64,000 bases of DNA from Actinomyces ruminicola (GTDB taxonomy: Bacteria > Actinomycetota > Actinomycetes > Actinomycetales > Actinomycetaceae): the NCBI RefSeq assembly GCF_900103885.1, contig NZ_FNIM01000012.1, forward strand, positions 1 through 64,000, written 5' to 3'. Positions 39,011-49,341 of the stretch are shown here, piece after piece. The notes beneath the pieces were generated by a model, which was given only the letters and a program-made list of their open reading frames with translations, did not search any database and was not told the origin of the DNA. How positions within the stretch are numbered: the first letter of the stretch is position 1; the number at the start of each line of letters is the position of its first letter. The translations under genes were made by a program, and so were the position numbers.

Positions 39011-39412
39011 TCAGTGGAAGGACTCGCCGCAGGCGCAGGTGCCCACGGCGTTGGGGTTGTCGATGGTGAAGCCCTGCTTCTCGATCGTGTCGGAGAAGTC
39101 GATGGTGGCGCCGTTCAGGTACGGCACGCTCATGCGGTCCACCACGACCTCGACGGTCGCCAGCTCGGCGTCATCGGTGGCGAAGGAGCGGATGGCGTCG
39201 CCGTCGAGTACGCGCTCATCGAAGTAGAGCTGGTACACGAGCCCGGAGCAGCCGCCCGGCTGCACGGCCACGCGCAGGCGCAGGTCGTCGCGTCCCTCCT
39301 GGACCAGCAGGCTGGCCACCTTGGCGGCGGCAGTCTCGGTGAGGATGACCTCGTGGGCGGGGGCATCGGTGGTTGCGTCGCCGCCGGCGTCGGTCACGGT
39401 GGTCTGAGCCAT
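39011..39412 (-). CDS. erpA: HesB/IscA-type Fe-S insertion protein
   Basis: The 133-residue A-type carrier delivers Fe-S clusters to target enzymes. The three ligand cysteines are in GGCSGLVYQLYFDE and in the C-terminal CACGESF, with the normal spacing. The N-terminal extension (about 20 residues, Ala/Asp/Thr-rich) is not conserved. The predicted product complements the SufBCDSU system at the start of the window, although the gene is 32 kb away and monocistronic. GGAGGAG lies upstream of ATG 39412. Confidence 0.94.
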   Translation of the reverse strand: MAQTTVTDAGGDATTDAPAHEVILTETAAAKVASLLVQEGRDDLRLRVAVQPGGCSGLVYQLYFDERVLDGDAIRSFATDDAELATVEVVVDRMSVPYLNGATIDFSDTIEKQGFTIDNPNAVGTCACGESFH

Positions 39413-39548
39413 ATCTGTCTCCTCCTAAGGGGTGCCTTGCACCGGGGCGAACACGCCGACGGTCCAGAATGTTCCCCTCACCCTACGTCGTGCCGCATGG
39501 CGGACGGGAATACCGGCGGGCGTGATGGCACTCACCGTGGCGGGCGGG

Positions 39549-41207
<1,659 letters not shown>

Positions 41208-41213
41208 GCCCGC

Positions 41214-41219
41214 ATGCTA
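41214..41219 (-). promoter_or_regulatory. Leaderless -10 box of the ABC-F gene
   Basis: TAGCAT ends six bases before GTG 41207. Confidence 0.6.
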
Positions 41220-41322
41220 CGGGCATCCGGGCCGCGCTCCGTTCGCCGACGGCGGTCACCCAGGACGGTTGTGCGTCACACCGGCCGTAGGCGGGCCGGA
41301 CAGCACCGTCTCCCGGATCGCC

Positions 41323-42081
41323 TCAGTCCCACCACAGCCAGGTGCCCATTGGTCCGTGAGTCCAGTGTCGGCGCAGCGGCTTGAGCTCGTCGGGACCGCT
41401 GCGGGCGTCCAGCTCGTACCGCTCGGCCACGCAGCGCCATACCTCCTGCAGGCCCAGCGCCACCAGCGCCTCCAGCTCCTCGGCGTCGGCGGGGTCACGG
41501 TCCTCCCACTCATCGCACTCGTCATAGCCGTCGCGGTAGTCGCAGTCATCGCCGACGAGCGCATCGACCGCATCGAAAAGAGTGTCAAGCAGGTCGGGGT
41601 CCTCGATCCACAGCCCCTCGACGCTGATGCGCTCGTCCCGGCGCTGTGGCCCGATGCCGTAGCCGGACAGGCGGACCCGCCCGTCGGCGCGTACACAGGC
41701 GCGCAGCAATGCCCCCAGGGTGGGGCCGAGGTTCTGCCGGTCGGTCAGCTGCTGGGCGGGCAGGATCTCGAGCAGGCGGCGCGCAGTGGCCGGACCCAGG
41801 TCGTGGAAGGGCGTGTAGTCGTCCTCCGGGGTGCCGTCGGCGGTGATGATGCCGGCGGGAGCGAAGCCGAACTGCGCGGGGATCACGGTGGAGCGCAGCT
41901 CGTCGCGGCAGTCGGCCAGCGCGTGCCACACGCCGGCTCGCACCGTCCAGCCGCGTGGCCCGTACAGGCCGGCTTCGGCTTCCGGGTCCCGCACAGGGCT
42001 CGGGGCGGGGCGCGGCGTCGGCGAGCCGGCAGCAAGGGCGCTCGGGTCCGCTGCGGGAGTGGTGGATGAGAGCGTAGTCAT
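41323..42081 (-). CDS. Conserved-looking protein of unknown function
   Basis: I do not recognise a family. The 252-residue product starts with a Ser/Thr/Pro-rich stretch. It then has a mixed alpha/beta region: AEAGLYGPRGWTVRAGVWHALADCRDELR and ARRLLEILPAQQLTDRQNLGP. An acidic stretch, DDCDYRDGYDECDEWEDRD, follows near residue 195, and the end is aromatic (HWTHGPMGTWLWWD). There are no membrane segments. ATG 42081 is preceded by AGAGGAG at good spacing, and codon use looks coding throughout. It has no close partner genes. A possible role in binding a metal through the acidic Cys-containing stretch is speculative. Confidence 0.75.
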   Translation of the reverse strand: MTTLSSTTPAADPSALAAGSPTPRPAPSPVRDPEAEAGLYGPRGWTVRAGVWHALADCRDELRSTVIPAQFGFAPAGIITADGTPEDDYTPFHDLGPATARRLLEILPAQQLTDRQNLGPTLGALLRACVRADGRVRLSGYGIGPQRRDERISVEGLWIEDPDLLDTLFDAVDALVGDDCDYRDGYDECDEWEDRDPADAEELEALVALGLQEVWRCVAERYELDARSGPDELKPLRRHWTHGPMGTWLWWD

Positions 42082-42503
42082 AGCGGGTCTCCTCTGGCTG
42101 GGCGCCGCAGCGGCGTGGGCGGTTGCTGAATCCAGCGCTGCCCGGGGCGCGGCGTCGGCTTGTCTGGGCGACGGCGGCTTCGCCGTCGGCTTCAGCGTGC
42201 GCCGAGTCGGCATTGTTTCGCCGACCGCCTGTGAATGGGACTTCTGGGGGGTGTGCCCGAGCATGACGGTGGATTTCGGTGGAGCGTCGGCCAGCGATCA
42301 GAACAAGCCATCCCTCTTACATGCTGGCTTCCAGGCTTCTCAGGCGTGTTGCCCGGCCTCGCACGGACGGGGTCGGCAATACGCACCGGATCACCTTCAG
42401 GGGCGCTACGCTGGCGTGCAGGGTCTTATGCGACTGGACCCCTCCACCCAGCCCGCCGCTCCCTGTCCTCGGGGCGAGGTCGGCGGCCGACGGTAAGGTC
42501 AAC
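42082..42503. other. Intergenic region before the PTS gene
   Basis: It holds the leaders of two divergent genes. No operator or RNA antiterminator site of the LicT/BglG type could be recognised. A TACGCT box near 42410 could serve as a -10 for the PTS gene. Confidence 0.35.
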
Positions 42504-44543
42504 ATGGCAACTACCACATCCGCTCCAGAAGCGATTCTCGAGGCCGTAGGCGGGCCCGAGAACATCGTCAGCCTCACGCGCTGCGCAACCCGATTGCGGT
42601 TCCAGCTGAATGACGCCTCCGTCGTCGACAAGGACACGGTTGAGAAGATCCCCGGCGTGATGGGCGCGGTCCCCCAGGGCGGCGACCGCTACCAGATCAT
42701 CATCGGCGGTGCCGTTCAGAGCGTCTACGACGAGATCATGAATCTGCCCGCCATGAAGAATGGCGGCGGCAGCCCCTCGAACGCCGATGTCAAGGCCGCC
42801 GCCCGGGCCAAGGCCCGCGGCAAGAACGCCTTTGTGGACGCATTCTTCGAGTACCTGTCCGACTCCTTCCGGCCACTGCTGCCGGTGCTGCTGGGCACCT
42901 CTCTGATCATCGCCGGCGAGGCCGTGTGCGAGGCCTTCGGGCTGATCGACACGCACGCCGCCGTCAAACCGGCATCGCTCACCTTTGTCGACGCGATGTT
43001 CAGGTCGGTGTTCTACTTCCTGCCGATCATGGTGGCGTACAACGCCTCCAACAAGCTCAGGATCGACCCGTGGGTGGGCACCGCCATCATGGCCGCCCTG
43101 CTCACCCCCAACTACCTCGCCCTCAGCGATCCCAGCATTACGAGCGGCGTCACCTGCACCGTCAACGAGACGCTCGGCACCGACATGTGCACCGCCAACG
43201 TATTCGGCATCACCATGCAGCTGAACGACTACGGCGGCCAGGTGTTCGTGCCACTGATCATGGTGGCGATCCTCGCCCCGATCTACAAGGGCCTGACCCG
43301 GATCATCTCCCCCAACCTGCAGATGGTCTTCGTACCCTTCCTGTCCTTCGTGATCATGATGCCGATCACCGCCTTCCTCCTGGGCCCCCTCGGCATCTGG
43401 CTCGGTACCGCCCTGGGTACGGGGCTGGCCTGGCTGAACAACACTGCCCCGATCGTCTTCGCGATCATCATTCCGCTGCTGTACCCGTTCCTGGTACCGC
43501 TGGGCCTGCACTGGCCGCTGAACGCCCTGATGCTGGCCAACATCAACAACCTCGGGTACGACTTCATCCAGGGCCCCATGGGTACCTGGAACTTCGCCTG
43601 CTTCGGCGCCACCGCGGCGGTGCTGGCCATCTCCATCCGGGAGAAGGACAACGAGATGCGTCAGACCGCCTCCGGTGCGCTGGCGGCCGGTCTGTTCGGC
43701 GGTATCTCCGAGCCGAGCCTTTACGGTATTCACCTGCGGTTCAAGCGCATCTACCCGCGCATGCTCGTCGGCTGCGCCGTGGGTGGTCTGATCGTCGGCC
43801 TGGGTGGCGGCGTGAACGCGAGCACCTTCGCCTTCACCTCGCTGCTTACCATCCCGATCTTCTCCCCCATGGCCCTGTACGCGATCGCCATCGCCGGAGC
43901 CTTCTTCACCGCCTTCATCCTCATCCTCGTCTCCGACTACCGTACGCCGGAGCAGAAGGCGGAGGCCCGTGCCGCCGCCGGCGGCGTGGTTGAGGCCTCC
44001 CCGGAGGAGACCGCCGCGGACCTGGCTCTCGAGGAGGCCGCCAAGGCCGCCACCGAGCCCAAGCCGGCGCTGGTCGCGGGCGCGGTCACCGAGCTCGTCT
44101 CCCCCGTGCGCGGCACTGTGGTGCCGCTCGCCGAAGTGGCCGACCCGGTGTTCTCCGGGGGCGCCGTAGGCCAGGGCGCGGGCATCGAACCCTCCGAGCA
44201 GCAGATCGTGGTCGTCGCCCCGGCGGCCGGTACCGTGGTGGTGGCGCCCGACTCCGGGCACGCCTACGGCATCAACCTGGACTCGGGTGTAGAGGTGCTC
44301 ATCCACGTCGGCCTGGACACGGTCGAGATGGAGGGCAAGGGCTTCGAGGTCCTGGTCAAGCAGGGCGACCGCGTCGAGGCGGGCCAGGAGCTGGCGCGCG
44401 TGGACCGGGCCGCCGTCGAGCAGGCCGGGCACCCGCTGACCACGCCGATCCTGATCACCAACACGGCGGCCTTCGCCTCCGTGGAGACGATCGCCTCCGG
44501 CGAGGTGGCCCCGGGCGACCCGCTGCTGCGCATCACCGCCTGA
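42504..44543 (+). CDS. PTS beta-glucoside-family EIIBCA permease
   Basis: The 679-residue protein imports and phosphorylates a sugar at the expense of phosphoenolpyruvate. It has all three domains. EIIB (residues 1-90) has Cys27 in SLTRCATRLRFQL. EIIC is the membrane domain of about ten helices, with HWPLNALMLANINNLGYD and GGISEPSLYGIHLRFKR. EIIA at the C-terminus has VEVLIHVGLDTVEMEGKGF with the phosphorylated His. Domain order and length fit the glucose/sucrose/trehalose/beta-glucoside superfamily. The GH3 enzyme encoded 8 kb away uses unphosphorylated substrates, so a direct link is uncertain. AAGG lies upstream of ATG 42504. Confidence 0.93.
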   Translation: MATTTSAPEAILEAVGGPENIVSLTRCATRLRFQLNDASVVDKDTVEKIPGVMGAVPQGGDRYQIIIGGAVQSVYDEIMNLPAMKNGGGSPSNADVKAAARAKARGKNAFVDAFFEYLSDSFRPLLPVLLGTSLIIAGEAVCEAFGLIDTHAAVKPASLTFVDAMFRSVFYFLPIMVAYNASNKLRIDPWVGTAIMAALLTPNYLALSDPSITSGVTCTVNETLGTDMCTANVFGITMQLNDYGGQVFVPLIMVAILAPIYKGLTRIISPNLQMVFVPFLSFVIMMPITAFLLGPLGIWLGTALGTGLAWLNNTAPIVFAIIIPLLYPFLVPLGLHWPLNALMLANINNLGYDFIQGPMGTWNFACFGATAAVLAISIREKDNEMRQTASGALAAGLFGGISEPSLYGIHLRFKRIYPRMLVGCAVGGLIVGLGGGVNASTFAFTSLLTIPIFSPMALYAIAIAGAFFTAFILILVSDYRTPEQKAEARAAAGGVVEASPEETAADLALEEAAKAATEPKPALVAGAVTELVSPVRGTVVPLAEVADPVFSGGAVGQGAGIEPSEQQIVVVAPAAGTVVVAPDSGHAYGINLDSGVEVLIHVGLDTVEMEGKGFEVLVKQGDRVEAGQELARVDRAAVEQAGHPLTTPILITNTAAFASVETIASGEVAPGDPLLRITA

Positions 44544-44594
44544 TCCGGGCTGCTTCCCGTCTTCGACGGGACTGGCCCAGTGCTCAGCACGAAC

Positions 44595-44629
44595 AGTTGG
44601 CCGGCGTCCTTCAAGGACGCCGGCCAACT
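44595..44629. terminator. Hairpin between the PTS gene and the methyltransferase gene
   Basis: AGTTGGCCGGCGTCC pairs over 15 bp around TTCAA between convergent genes. Confidence 0.8.
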
Positions 44630-44651
44630 GCACTTCTCTGCGCCCGGCCCC

Positions 44652-45524
44652 TCAGGCCCGCGCCCGCAGCTCCCAGAAGGCGACGGCGGCGGCCGCGGCG
44701 ACGTTGAGGGAGTCCACGTCTCCGGCCATGGGGATGCGCACCACGGTGTCGGCCGCCGCAATGGTGCGCCGGCTCAGCCCGTCGCCCTCGGTGCCCAGGA
44801 CCACGGCCACCTTCGCCGCGGGGCCGGTACACGCCGGGGAGGCGGCGAAGGTGTCCAGGGGCACGGCGGCATCGGTCAGGGCCAGGGCCGCCACCGTCCA
44901 GCCGCCCGCGTGCAGCTCATCCAGGGCGGGCCAGCGCCCGATGCGCGTCCACGGCACCTGGAAGACGGTGCCCATGGACACGCGCACGCTGCGCCGGTAC
45001 AGCGGGTCGGCGCAGTGTGGCGTTACCAGCACGGCATCGATTCCCAGGGCGGCGGCGCTGCGGAAGACGGCGCCCACATTGGTGTGGTCGACCAGATCCT
45101 CCAGGATGGCGATGCGCCGTGCCCCCGCCCCGCTGCGGGCACCGGCCAGCAGCTCGGTGACGGAGGCGAGCGCGGGACGGTGCATGGCCGCCAGCGCGCC
45201 GCGGTGCAGGTGGAAGCCGGTGATGGACTCCAGCAGCTCCTCCGGGGCTACGAACACCGGCACCTGGCCGCCGTCCTCGCGCCCGCCGCAGCCGGTGGCG
45301 GCGGCGATCACCGGGCGCATCTGCTCCAGGTGGCGCGGTGCCATCAGGAATGAGCGTGGGGCGTGCCCGGCCGCCACCGCCCGGGTGATCACCTTGGTGG
45401 ACTCGGCCATGTACAGGCCGCGCTCGGTCTCCAGGCGGCGCCGCAGGGCCACGTCGGTCAGGGCGGTGTAGTCGGCCAGGCGGGGGTCTGCGGCGTCGTC
45501 GAGCGTTTCGAGGGGGACGATCAC
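44652..45524 (-). CDS. SpoU/TrmH-family RNA 2'-O-methyltransferase
   Basis: The 290-residue protein shows the three SpoU motifs that form the trefoil knot: DHTNVGAVFRSAAALG, VVLGTEGDGLS and IPMAGDVDSLNVAAAAAVAFWE. The N-terminal region resembles the RNA-binding L30e-like domain of rRNA methyltransferases (YMAESTKVITRAVAAGH). It probably methylates rRNA or tRNA, with the position unknown. GTG 45524 overlaps the ABC gene stop as GTGA, so translation is coupled. The longer frame upstream belongs to a shadow of the ABC gene. Confidence 0.92.
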   Translation of the reverse strand: MIVPLETLDDAADPRLADYTALTDVALRRRLETERGLYMAESTKVITRAVAAGHAPRSFLMAPRHLEQMRPVIAAATGCGGREDGGQVPVFVAPEELLESITGFHLHRGALAAMHRPALASVTELLAGARSGAGARRIAILEDLVDHTNVGAVFRSAAALGIDAVLVTPHCADPLYRRSVRVSMGTVFQVPWTRIGRWPALDELHAGGWTVAALALTDAAVPLDTFAASPACTGPAAKVAVVLGTEGDGLSRRTIAAADTVVRIPMAGDVDSLNVAAAAAVAFWELRARA

Positions 45525-47515
45525 GAGCGGGTCTTGCCCCGGGCGTCCCGCCCCACCGCCGCCAGCAGCGGGTCGGCCTCGACGGCCGCCTCCTCCTCCG
45601 CCTCCGGGCCGGCGAACTGGCTCTGGTAGAGCTCGTAGTAGGCGCCCCGGGCGGCCATGAGCGCCTCGTGGTTGCCCTGCTCGACGATGTCGCCGTGCTC
45701 CATCACCAGGATGGTGTCGGCGTCGCGGATGGTGGACAGGCGGTGGGCGATCACGAAGCTGGTGCGTCCCTGGCGCAGCTGCACCATGGCCTTCTGCACC
45801 AGCAGCTCGGTGCGGGTGTCCACCGAGGAGGTGGCCTCGTCCAGCACCAGGATCTGCCGGTCGGCGAGGAAGGCGCGGGCAATGGTGATCAGCTGCTTCT
45901 CGCCCGCGGACACGCCCGCCCCGGAGTCGTCGATGATGGTGTCGTAGCCGTCGGGCAGGGAGCGCACAATGTGGTCGACGCTGGCGGCCCGGGCGGCCTC
46001 GCGCACCTGCTCGGCAGTGGCGTGGGAGGCGCCGAAGGCGATGTTCTCCCCGATCGTGCCCTCGAACAGCCAGGTGTCCTGCAGCACCATGCCGATCTGC
46101 TCGCGCAGCTCGTCGCGGGACAGCTCCCGGGTGTCGATGCCGTCGAGCGTGATCGACCCGGACTGCGGGTCGTAGAAGCGCAGCAGCAGATTGACCAGCG
46201 TGGTCTTGCCGGCGCCGGTGGGGCCGACGATGGCGATCGTCTGCCCCGGCTCCACCGTCAGGTTGAGGTCGGTGATCAGCTCCGTATCGGGGCTGTAGGA
46301 GAAGCGCACATGGTCGAAGACGACCCGGCCGGCTACCCGCTCGGGCAGGGCGCGGGTGGCAGTCTCCGCCTCCTCGGGGGCGTCCATGATCTCGAACAGC
46401 CGCTCGGCGCTGGCCGCGCCCGACTGCAGCAGGTTCGCCATGGAGGCGAGCTGCGTGATCGGCTGGGTGAACTGCTGGGAGTACTGGATGAAGGCCTGCA
46501 CATCGCCCAGGGTCATCTGGCCGCTGGTGATCTTGACGCCGCCGATGACGGCGATGATGACGAAGTTCAGGTTGGAGACCACGCGCATGGCCGGCTGGAT
46601 GGTGCCGGAGATCCACTGCGCCTTGTAGGAGCCGTGGTACAGCCGGTTGTTCTCCTTCTCGAACAGCGCGTTGAAGGTCTCCTCGGAGTTGAACAGCGTC
46701 ACCGCCTCGTGTCCGGTGAAGGCCTCCTCGACCACGCCGGAGACGTCACCGGTGGCGTCCCACTGCTCGGTGAAGTGCGGCTGGGCGCGGGAGGCGATCA
46801 GCAGCGTGATGATCAGCGCCACCGGCAGCGTCGCGAGCGACACCAGCGACAGCTGCACGGAGACCGTCAGCATCATGGCGAATACGCCGATCACGGTGAT
46901 GATGGAGTTCAGCGCCTGGGAGATGGTCTGCTGCAGGGTCTGGGTGATGTTGTCGACGTCGTTGGTGACGCGGGAGAGCATGTCGCCGCGAGAGCCATGG
47001 TCGATGTAGGACAGCGGCATCCGGTCGAGCTTGGCGGCCACCTCGGCGCGCATGCGCCGTCCGGTGCGCTGGATGACGCCGGCGAGGATACGGGCCTGCA
47101 GCCACAGGAACAGGGCGGAGAGCACGTACAGGGACAGGGTCTGGGCCAGGATCATCATCAGGGCGTGGGTGTCCAGGCCCTGGCCGACGACGACGTCGTA
47201 GGCGGAGAGCATGTCGGCGTAGGTGTCCTGGCCGGCGCCGCGCAGCACCCGCTCGAGCTGCTGCCCGGAGAGCCCGTCGGGCAGCCCGAAGGAGGCGAGC
47301 AGCTTGCCCAGGACGCCCTCGAAAATGACGTTCGTGGCGCGGGCGACCACCTTGGGCGCAGCCACGTTCAGGACTACCGCCGCCGTCGTCAGCAACATGA
47401 CGACGAAGATGCGCAGCCGCTCCGGGCGCAACTCGCCCAGCAGGCGCCGCCAGGTGCCGCGGAAGTTCTGTGCCTTCTGGTTGGGGGCCTGCCGAGGCCC
47501 GGGTCCGTGGCTCAT
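45521..47515 (-). CDS. ABC exporter half-transporter B (canonical ATP site)
   Basis: The 664-residue half-transporter has six transmembrane helices and an ATPase domain. Walker A is GPTGAGKTTLVNLL and Walker B is ILVLDEATSSVD with the catalytic Glu. The signature is degenerate: VSAGEKQL instead of LSGGQ. The N-terminus adds a short positively charged extension, and the C-terminus adds an Ala/Glu-rich tail. It overlaps the upstream partner gene by 4 bp (ATGA). Together the two should form a heterodimeric exporter. Lipids, peptides or drugs are possible substrates. Confidence 0.93.
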   Translation of the reverse strand: MSHGPGPRQAPNQKAQNFRGTWRRLLGELRPERLRIFVVMLLTTAAVVLNVAAPKVVARATNVIFEGVLGKLLASFGLPDGLSGQQLERVLRGAGQDTYADMLSAYDVVVGQGLDTHALMMILAQTLSLYVLSALFLWLQARILAGVIQRTGRRMRAEVAAKLDRMPLSYIDHGSRGDMLSRVTNDVDNITQTLQQTISQALNSIITVIGVFAMMLTVSVQLSLVSLATLPVALIITLLIASRAQPHFTEQWDATGDVSGVVEEAFTGHEAVTLFNSEETFNALFEKENNRLYHGSYKAQWISGTIQPAMRVVSNLNFVIIAVIGGVKITSGQMTLGDVQAFIQYSQQFTQPITQLASMANLLQSGAASAERLFEIMDAPEEAETATRALPERVAGRVVFDHVRFSYSPDTELITDLNLTVEPGQTIAIVGPTGAGKTTLVNLLLRFYDPQSGSITLDGIDTRELSRDELREQIGMVLQDTWLFEGTIGENIAFGASHATAEQVREAARAASVDHIVRSLPDGYDTIIDDSGAGVSAGEKQLITIARAFLADRQILVLDEATSSVDTRTELLVQKAMVQLRQGRTSFVIAHRLSTIRDADTILVMEHGDIVEQGNHEALMAARGAYYELYQSQFAGPEAEEEAAVEADPLLAAVGRDARGKTRS

Positions 47516-49269
47516 GCGGCCTCCTCGGCGCTGATCTGGGACAGGACGATCTCCGCATAGGTGGGGCAGGCGTCCATGAGTTCACTGTGGGTGCCGATGC
47601 CGACGATGTGCCCCTCGTCCAGGACCACGATCTGGTCGGCGTTGCGCACGGAGGCGACCCGCTGGGCGACGACGACGATGGTCGCCCCGCCGGTGGCCCG
47701 CGGCAGGCCCGCGCGCAGGCGGGCGTCGGTGGCGTAGTCGAGGGCGGAGAAGGAGTCGTCGAAGACATACACGCCGGCCCGGCGCACCAGGGCGCGGGCA
47801 ATGGCGAGCCGCTGGCGCTGCCCGCCGGAGAAGTTGACGCCGCCCTGGTCGACCTTGTGGTCCAGGCCGTCGTCGAGGGCCTGCACGAAGCCCGCGGCCT
47901 GGGCGGCCTCAAGGGCGTCCCACAGCTCGGCGTCGGTGGCGTCCTGCCGGCCGTGCAGCAGGGTGGAGCGGATGGTGCCGGAGAACAGGTAGGCCTTCTG
48001 CGGCACGGTGGCGACATTCTCCCGCAGCTCGTGCGGGTCCAGGTCGCGCACGTCGACGCCGTCGACGCTGACGGAGCCCTCGGTCACGTCGAGCAGCCGC
48101 GGCAGCAGGTTGGCCAGGGTGGTCTTTCCGGAGCCGGTGGAACCGATGAAGGCGGTGGTGGTGCCCGGCGGCATGTCGACGTTGATCTCGGCCAGCACCC
48201 GGGAGTCCGCGCCCGGGTAGCGGAAGGTGACGTTGTCCAGGCGCACCCGGCGGCCGCGGGCGCCCGCGGCGGCACCTCCGGGGGCGGGCAGGTGCAGCGG
48301 CTGGGCGGGGGCCTTGATGGCCGGGTCGACGGCCATGACCTCCTGGAAGCGGGTGGCGGCTACCTGGGCGCGCGGCAGGATCGTCACCAGCATGACCGCG
48401 ATCATCACCGAGAAGAGGATCTGCATGATGTAGTTGAGGAAGGCGGTCAGGTCGCCGACCTCCATCTGCCCGTCGTTGATGCGCAGCCCGCCGAACCACA
48501 TCACGCCGATGGAGGCCAGGTTCATGATCACCGTCACCGACGGGAACAGCATGGCGAACAGGCGGCCGATACGCAGCGAGGTGTCGGTCAGGGCGTCGTT
48601 GGCCTCGGTGAACACCTGCCGCCGCTGCTTCTGCCGCACAAAGGCGCGGATGACGCGCACACCCTGAATCTGCTCGCGCATGACCAGGTTGACGCGGTCG
48701 ATGCGGCTCTGCATCACCCGGAAGTGCGGCAGCAGCCGCCCCATGATCGATCCGACCACCACCAGCAGCAGCGGGATGAGCACCAGCAGCAGGCCGGACA
48801 GGGGAACGTCTACCCGCAGCGCCATGATGGTGCCGCCCACCAGCATGATCGGCGCCATGAGCATCATGGTGGAGGCCATGAACACCACCATCTGCACCTG
48901 CTGGATGTCGTTGGTGGAGCGGGTGATCAGCGAGGGCGCCCCGAAGCGGGATACCTCTTCCAGGTTGAAGTGCTGGACGTGGTTGAAGATGTCCCTGCGC
49001 ATCTCGCGCCCCAGCCCCATGGCCGCCTTGGCGGACAGGTAGGTGCCGACGATCGCAACTATGCCCTGCAGCACGGTGATGGCCAGCATCACCCCGCCCA
49101 GGCTCCAGATCTTGTGCGTATCACCCGTGACCACACCATCGTTGATGATGTCGGCGTTGAGGGTGGGCAGCGACAAAACGGCGATCGTCTCAACAATCTT
49201 CAGCAGGAAGACGATCGTCAGAGGACCCGCGTAGGGCCGCAGGTAGTGACGCAGTGTCTTGAGCAGCAC
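47512..49269 (-). CDS. ABC exporter half-transporter A (degenerate ATP site)
   Basis: The 585-residue half-transporter has six transmembrane segments followed by an ATPase domain. Walker A is GSTGSGKTTLANLL, the signature is canonical FSGGQRQRLAIARAL, but Walker B is VYVFDDSFSALD, with Asp where the catalytic Glu should be. Combined with its partner, only the site made from the partner's Walker motifs and this protein's signature should hydrolyse ATP. This is the pattern of BmrCD- or TM287/288-type heterodimers. GTG 49269 is leaderless. The following gene is coupled by overlap. Confidence 0.93.
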   Translation of the reverse strand: MLLKTLRHYLRPYAGPLTIVFLLKIVETIAVLSLPTLNADIINDGVVTGDTHKIWSLGGVMLAITVLQGIVAIVGTYLSAKAAMGLGREMRRDIFNHVQHFNLEEVSRFGAPSLITRSTNDIQQVQMVVFMASTMMLMAPIMLVGGTIMALRVDVPLSGLLLVLIPLLLVVVGSIMGRLLPHFRVMQSRIDRVNLVMREQIQGVRVIRAFVRQKQRRQVFTEANDALTDTSLRIGRLFAMLFPSVTVIMNLASIGVMWFGGLRINDGQMEVGDLTAFLNYIMQILFSVMIAVMLVTILPRAQVAATRFQEVMAVDPAIKAPAQPLHLPAPGGAAAGARGRRVRLDNVTFRYPGADSRVLAEINVDMPPGTTTAFIGSTGSGKTTLANLLPRLLDVTEGSVSVDGVDVRDLDPHELRENVATVPQKAYLFSGTIRSTLLHGRQDATDAELWDALEAAQAAGFVQALDDGLDHKVDQGGVNFSGGQRQRLAIARALVRRAGVYVFDDSFSALDYATDARLRAGLPRATGGATIVVVAQRVASVRNADQIVVLDEGHIVGIGTHSELMDACPTYAEIVLSQISAEEAA

Positions 49270-49275
49270 CCGCAG

Positions 49276-49281
49276 AGGCTA
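49276..49281 (-). promoter_or_regulatory. Leaderless -10 box of the ABC exporter operon
   Basis: TAGCCT ends six bases before GTG 49269. The transcript probably covers both half-transporters and the methyltransferase. Confidence 0.6.
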
Positions 49282-49341
49282 CAACCTCTGCCCCGGGAGA
49301 CAGGCGCCTATTTCACTGTCGGCACACGGCTCGGGCGCGTC

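Noticed and set aside
42279-42503. 75-codon upstream extension of the PTS protein
   Set aside because: The extension is Arg/Pro-rich and lacks PTS homology. ATG 42504 begins the normal EIIB domain.
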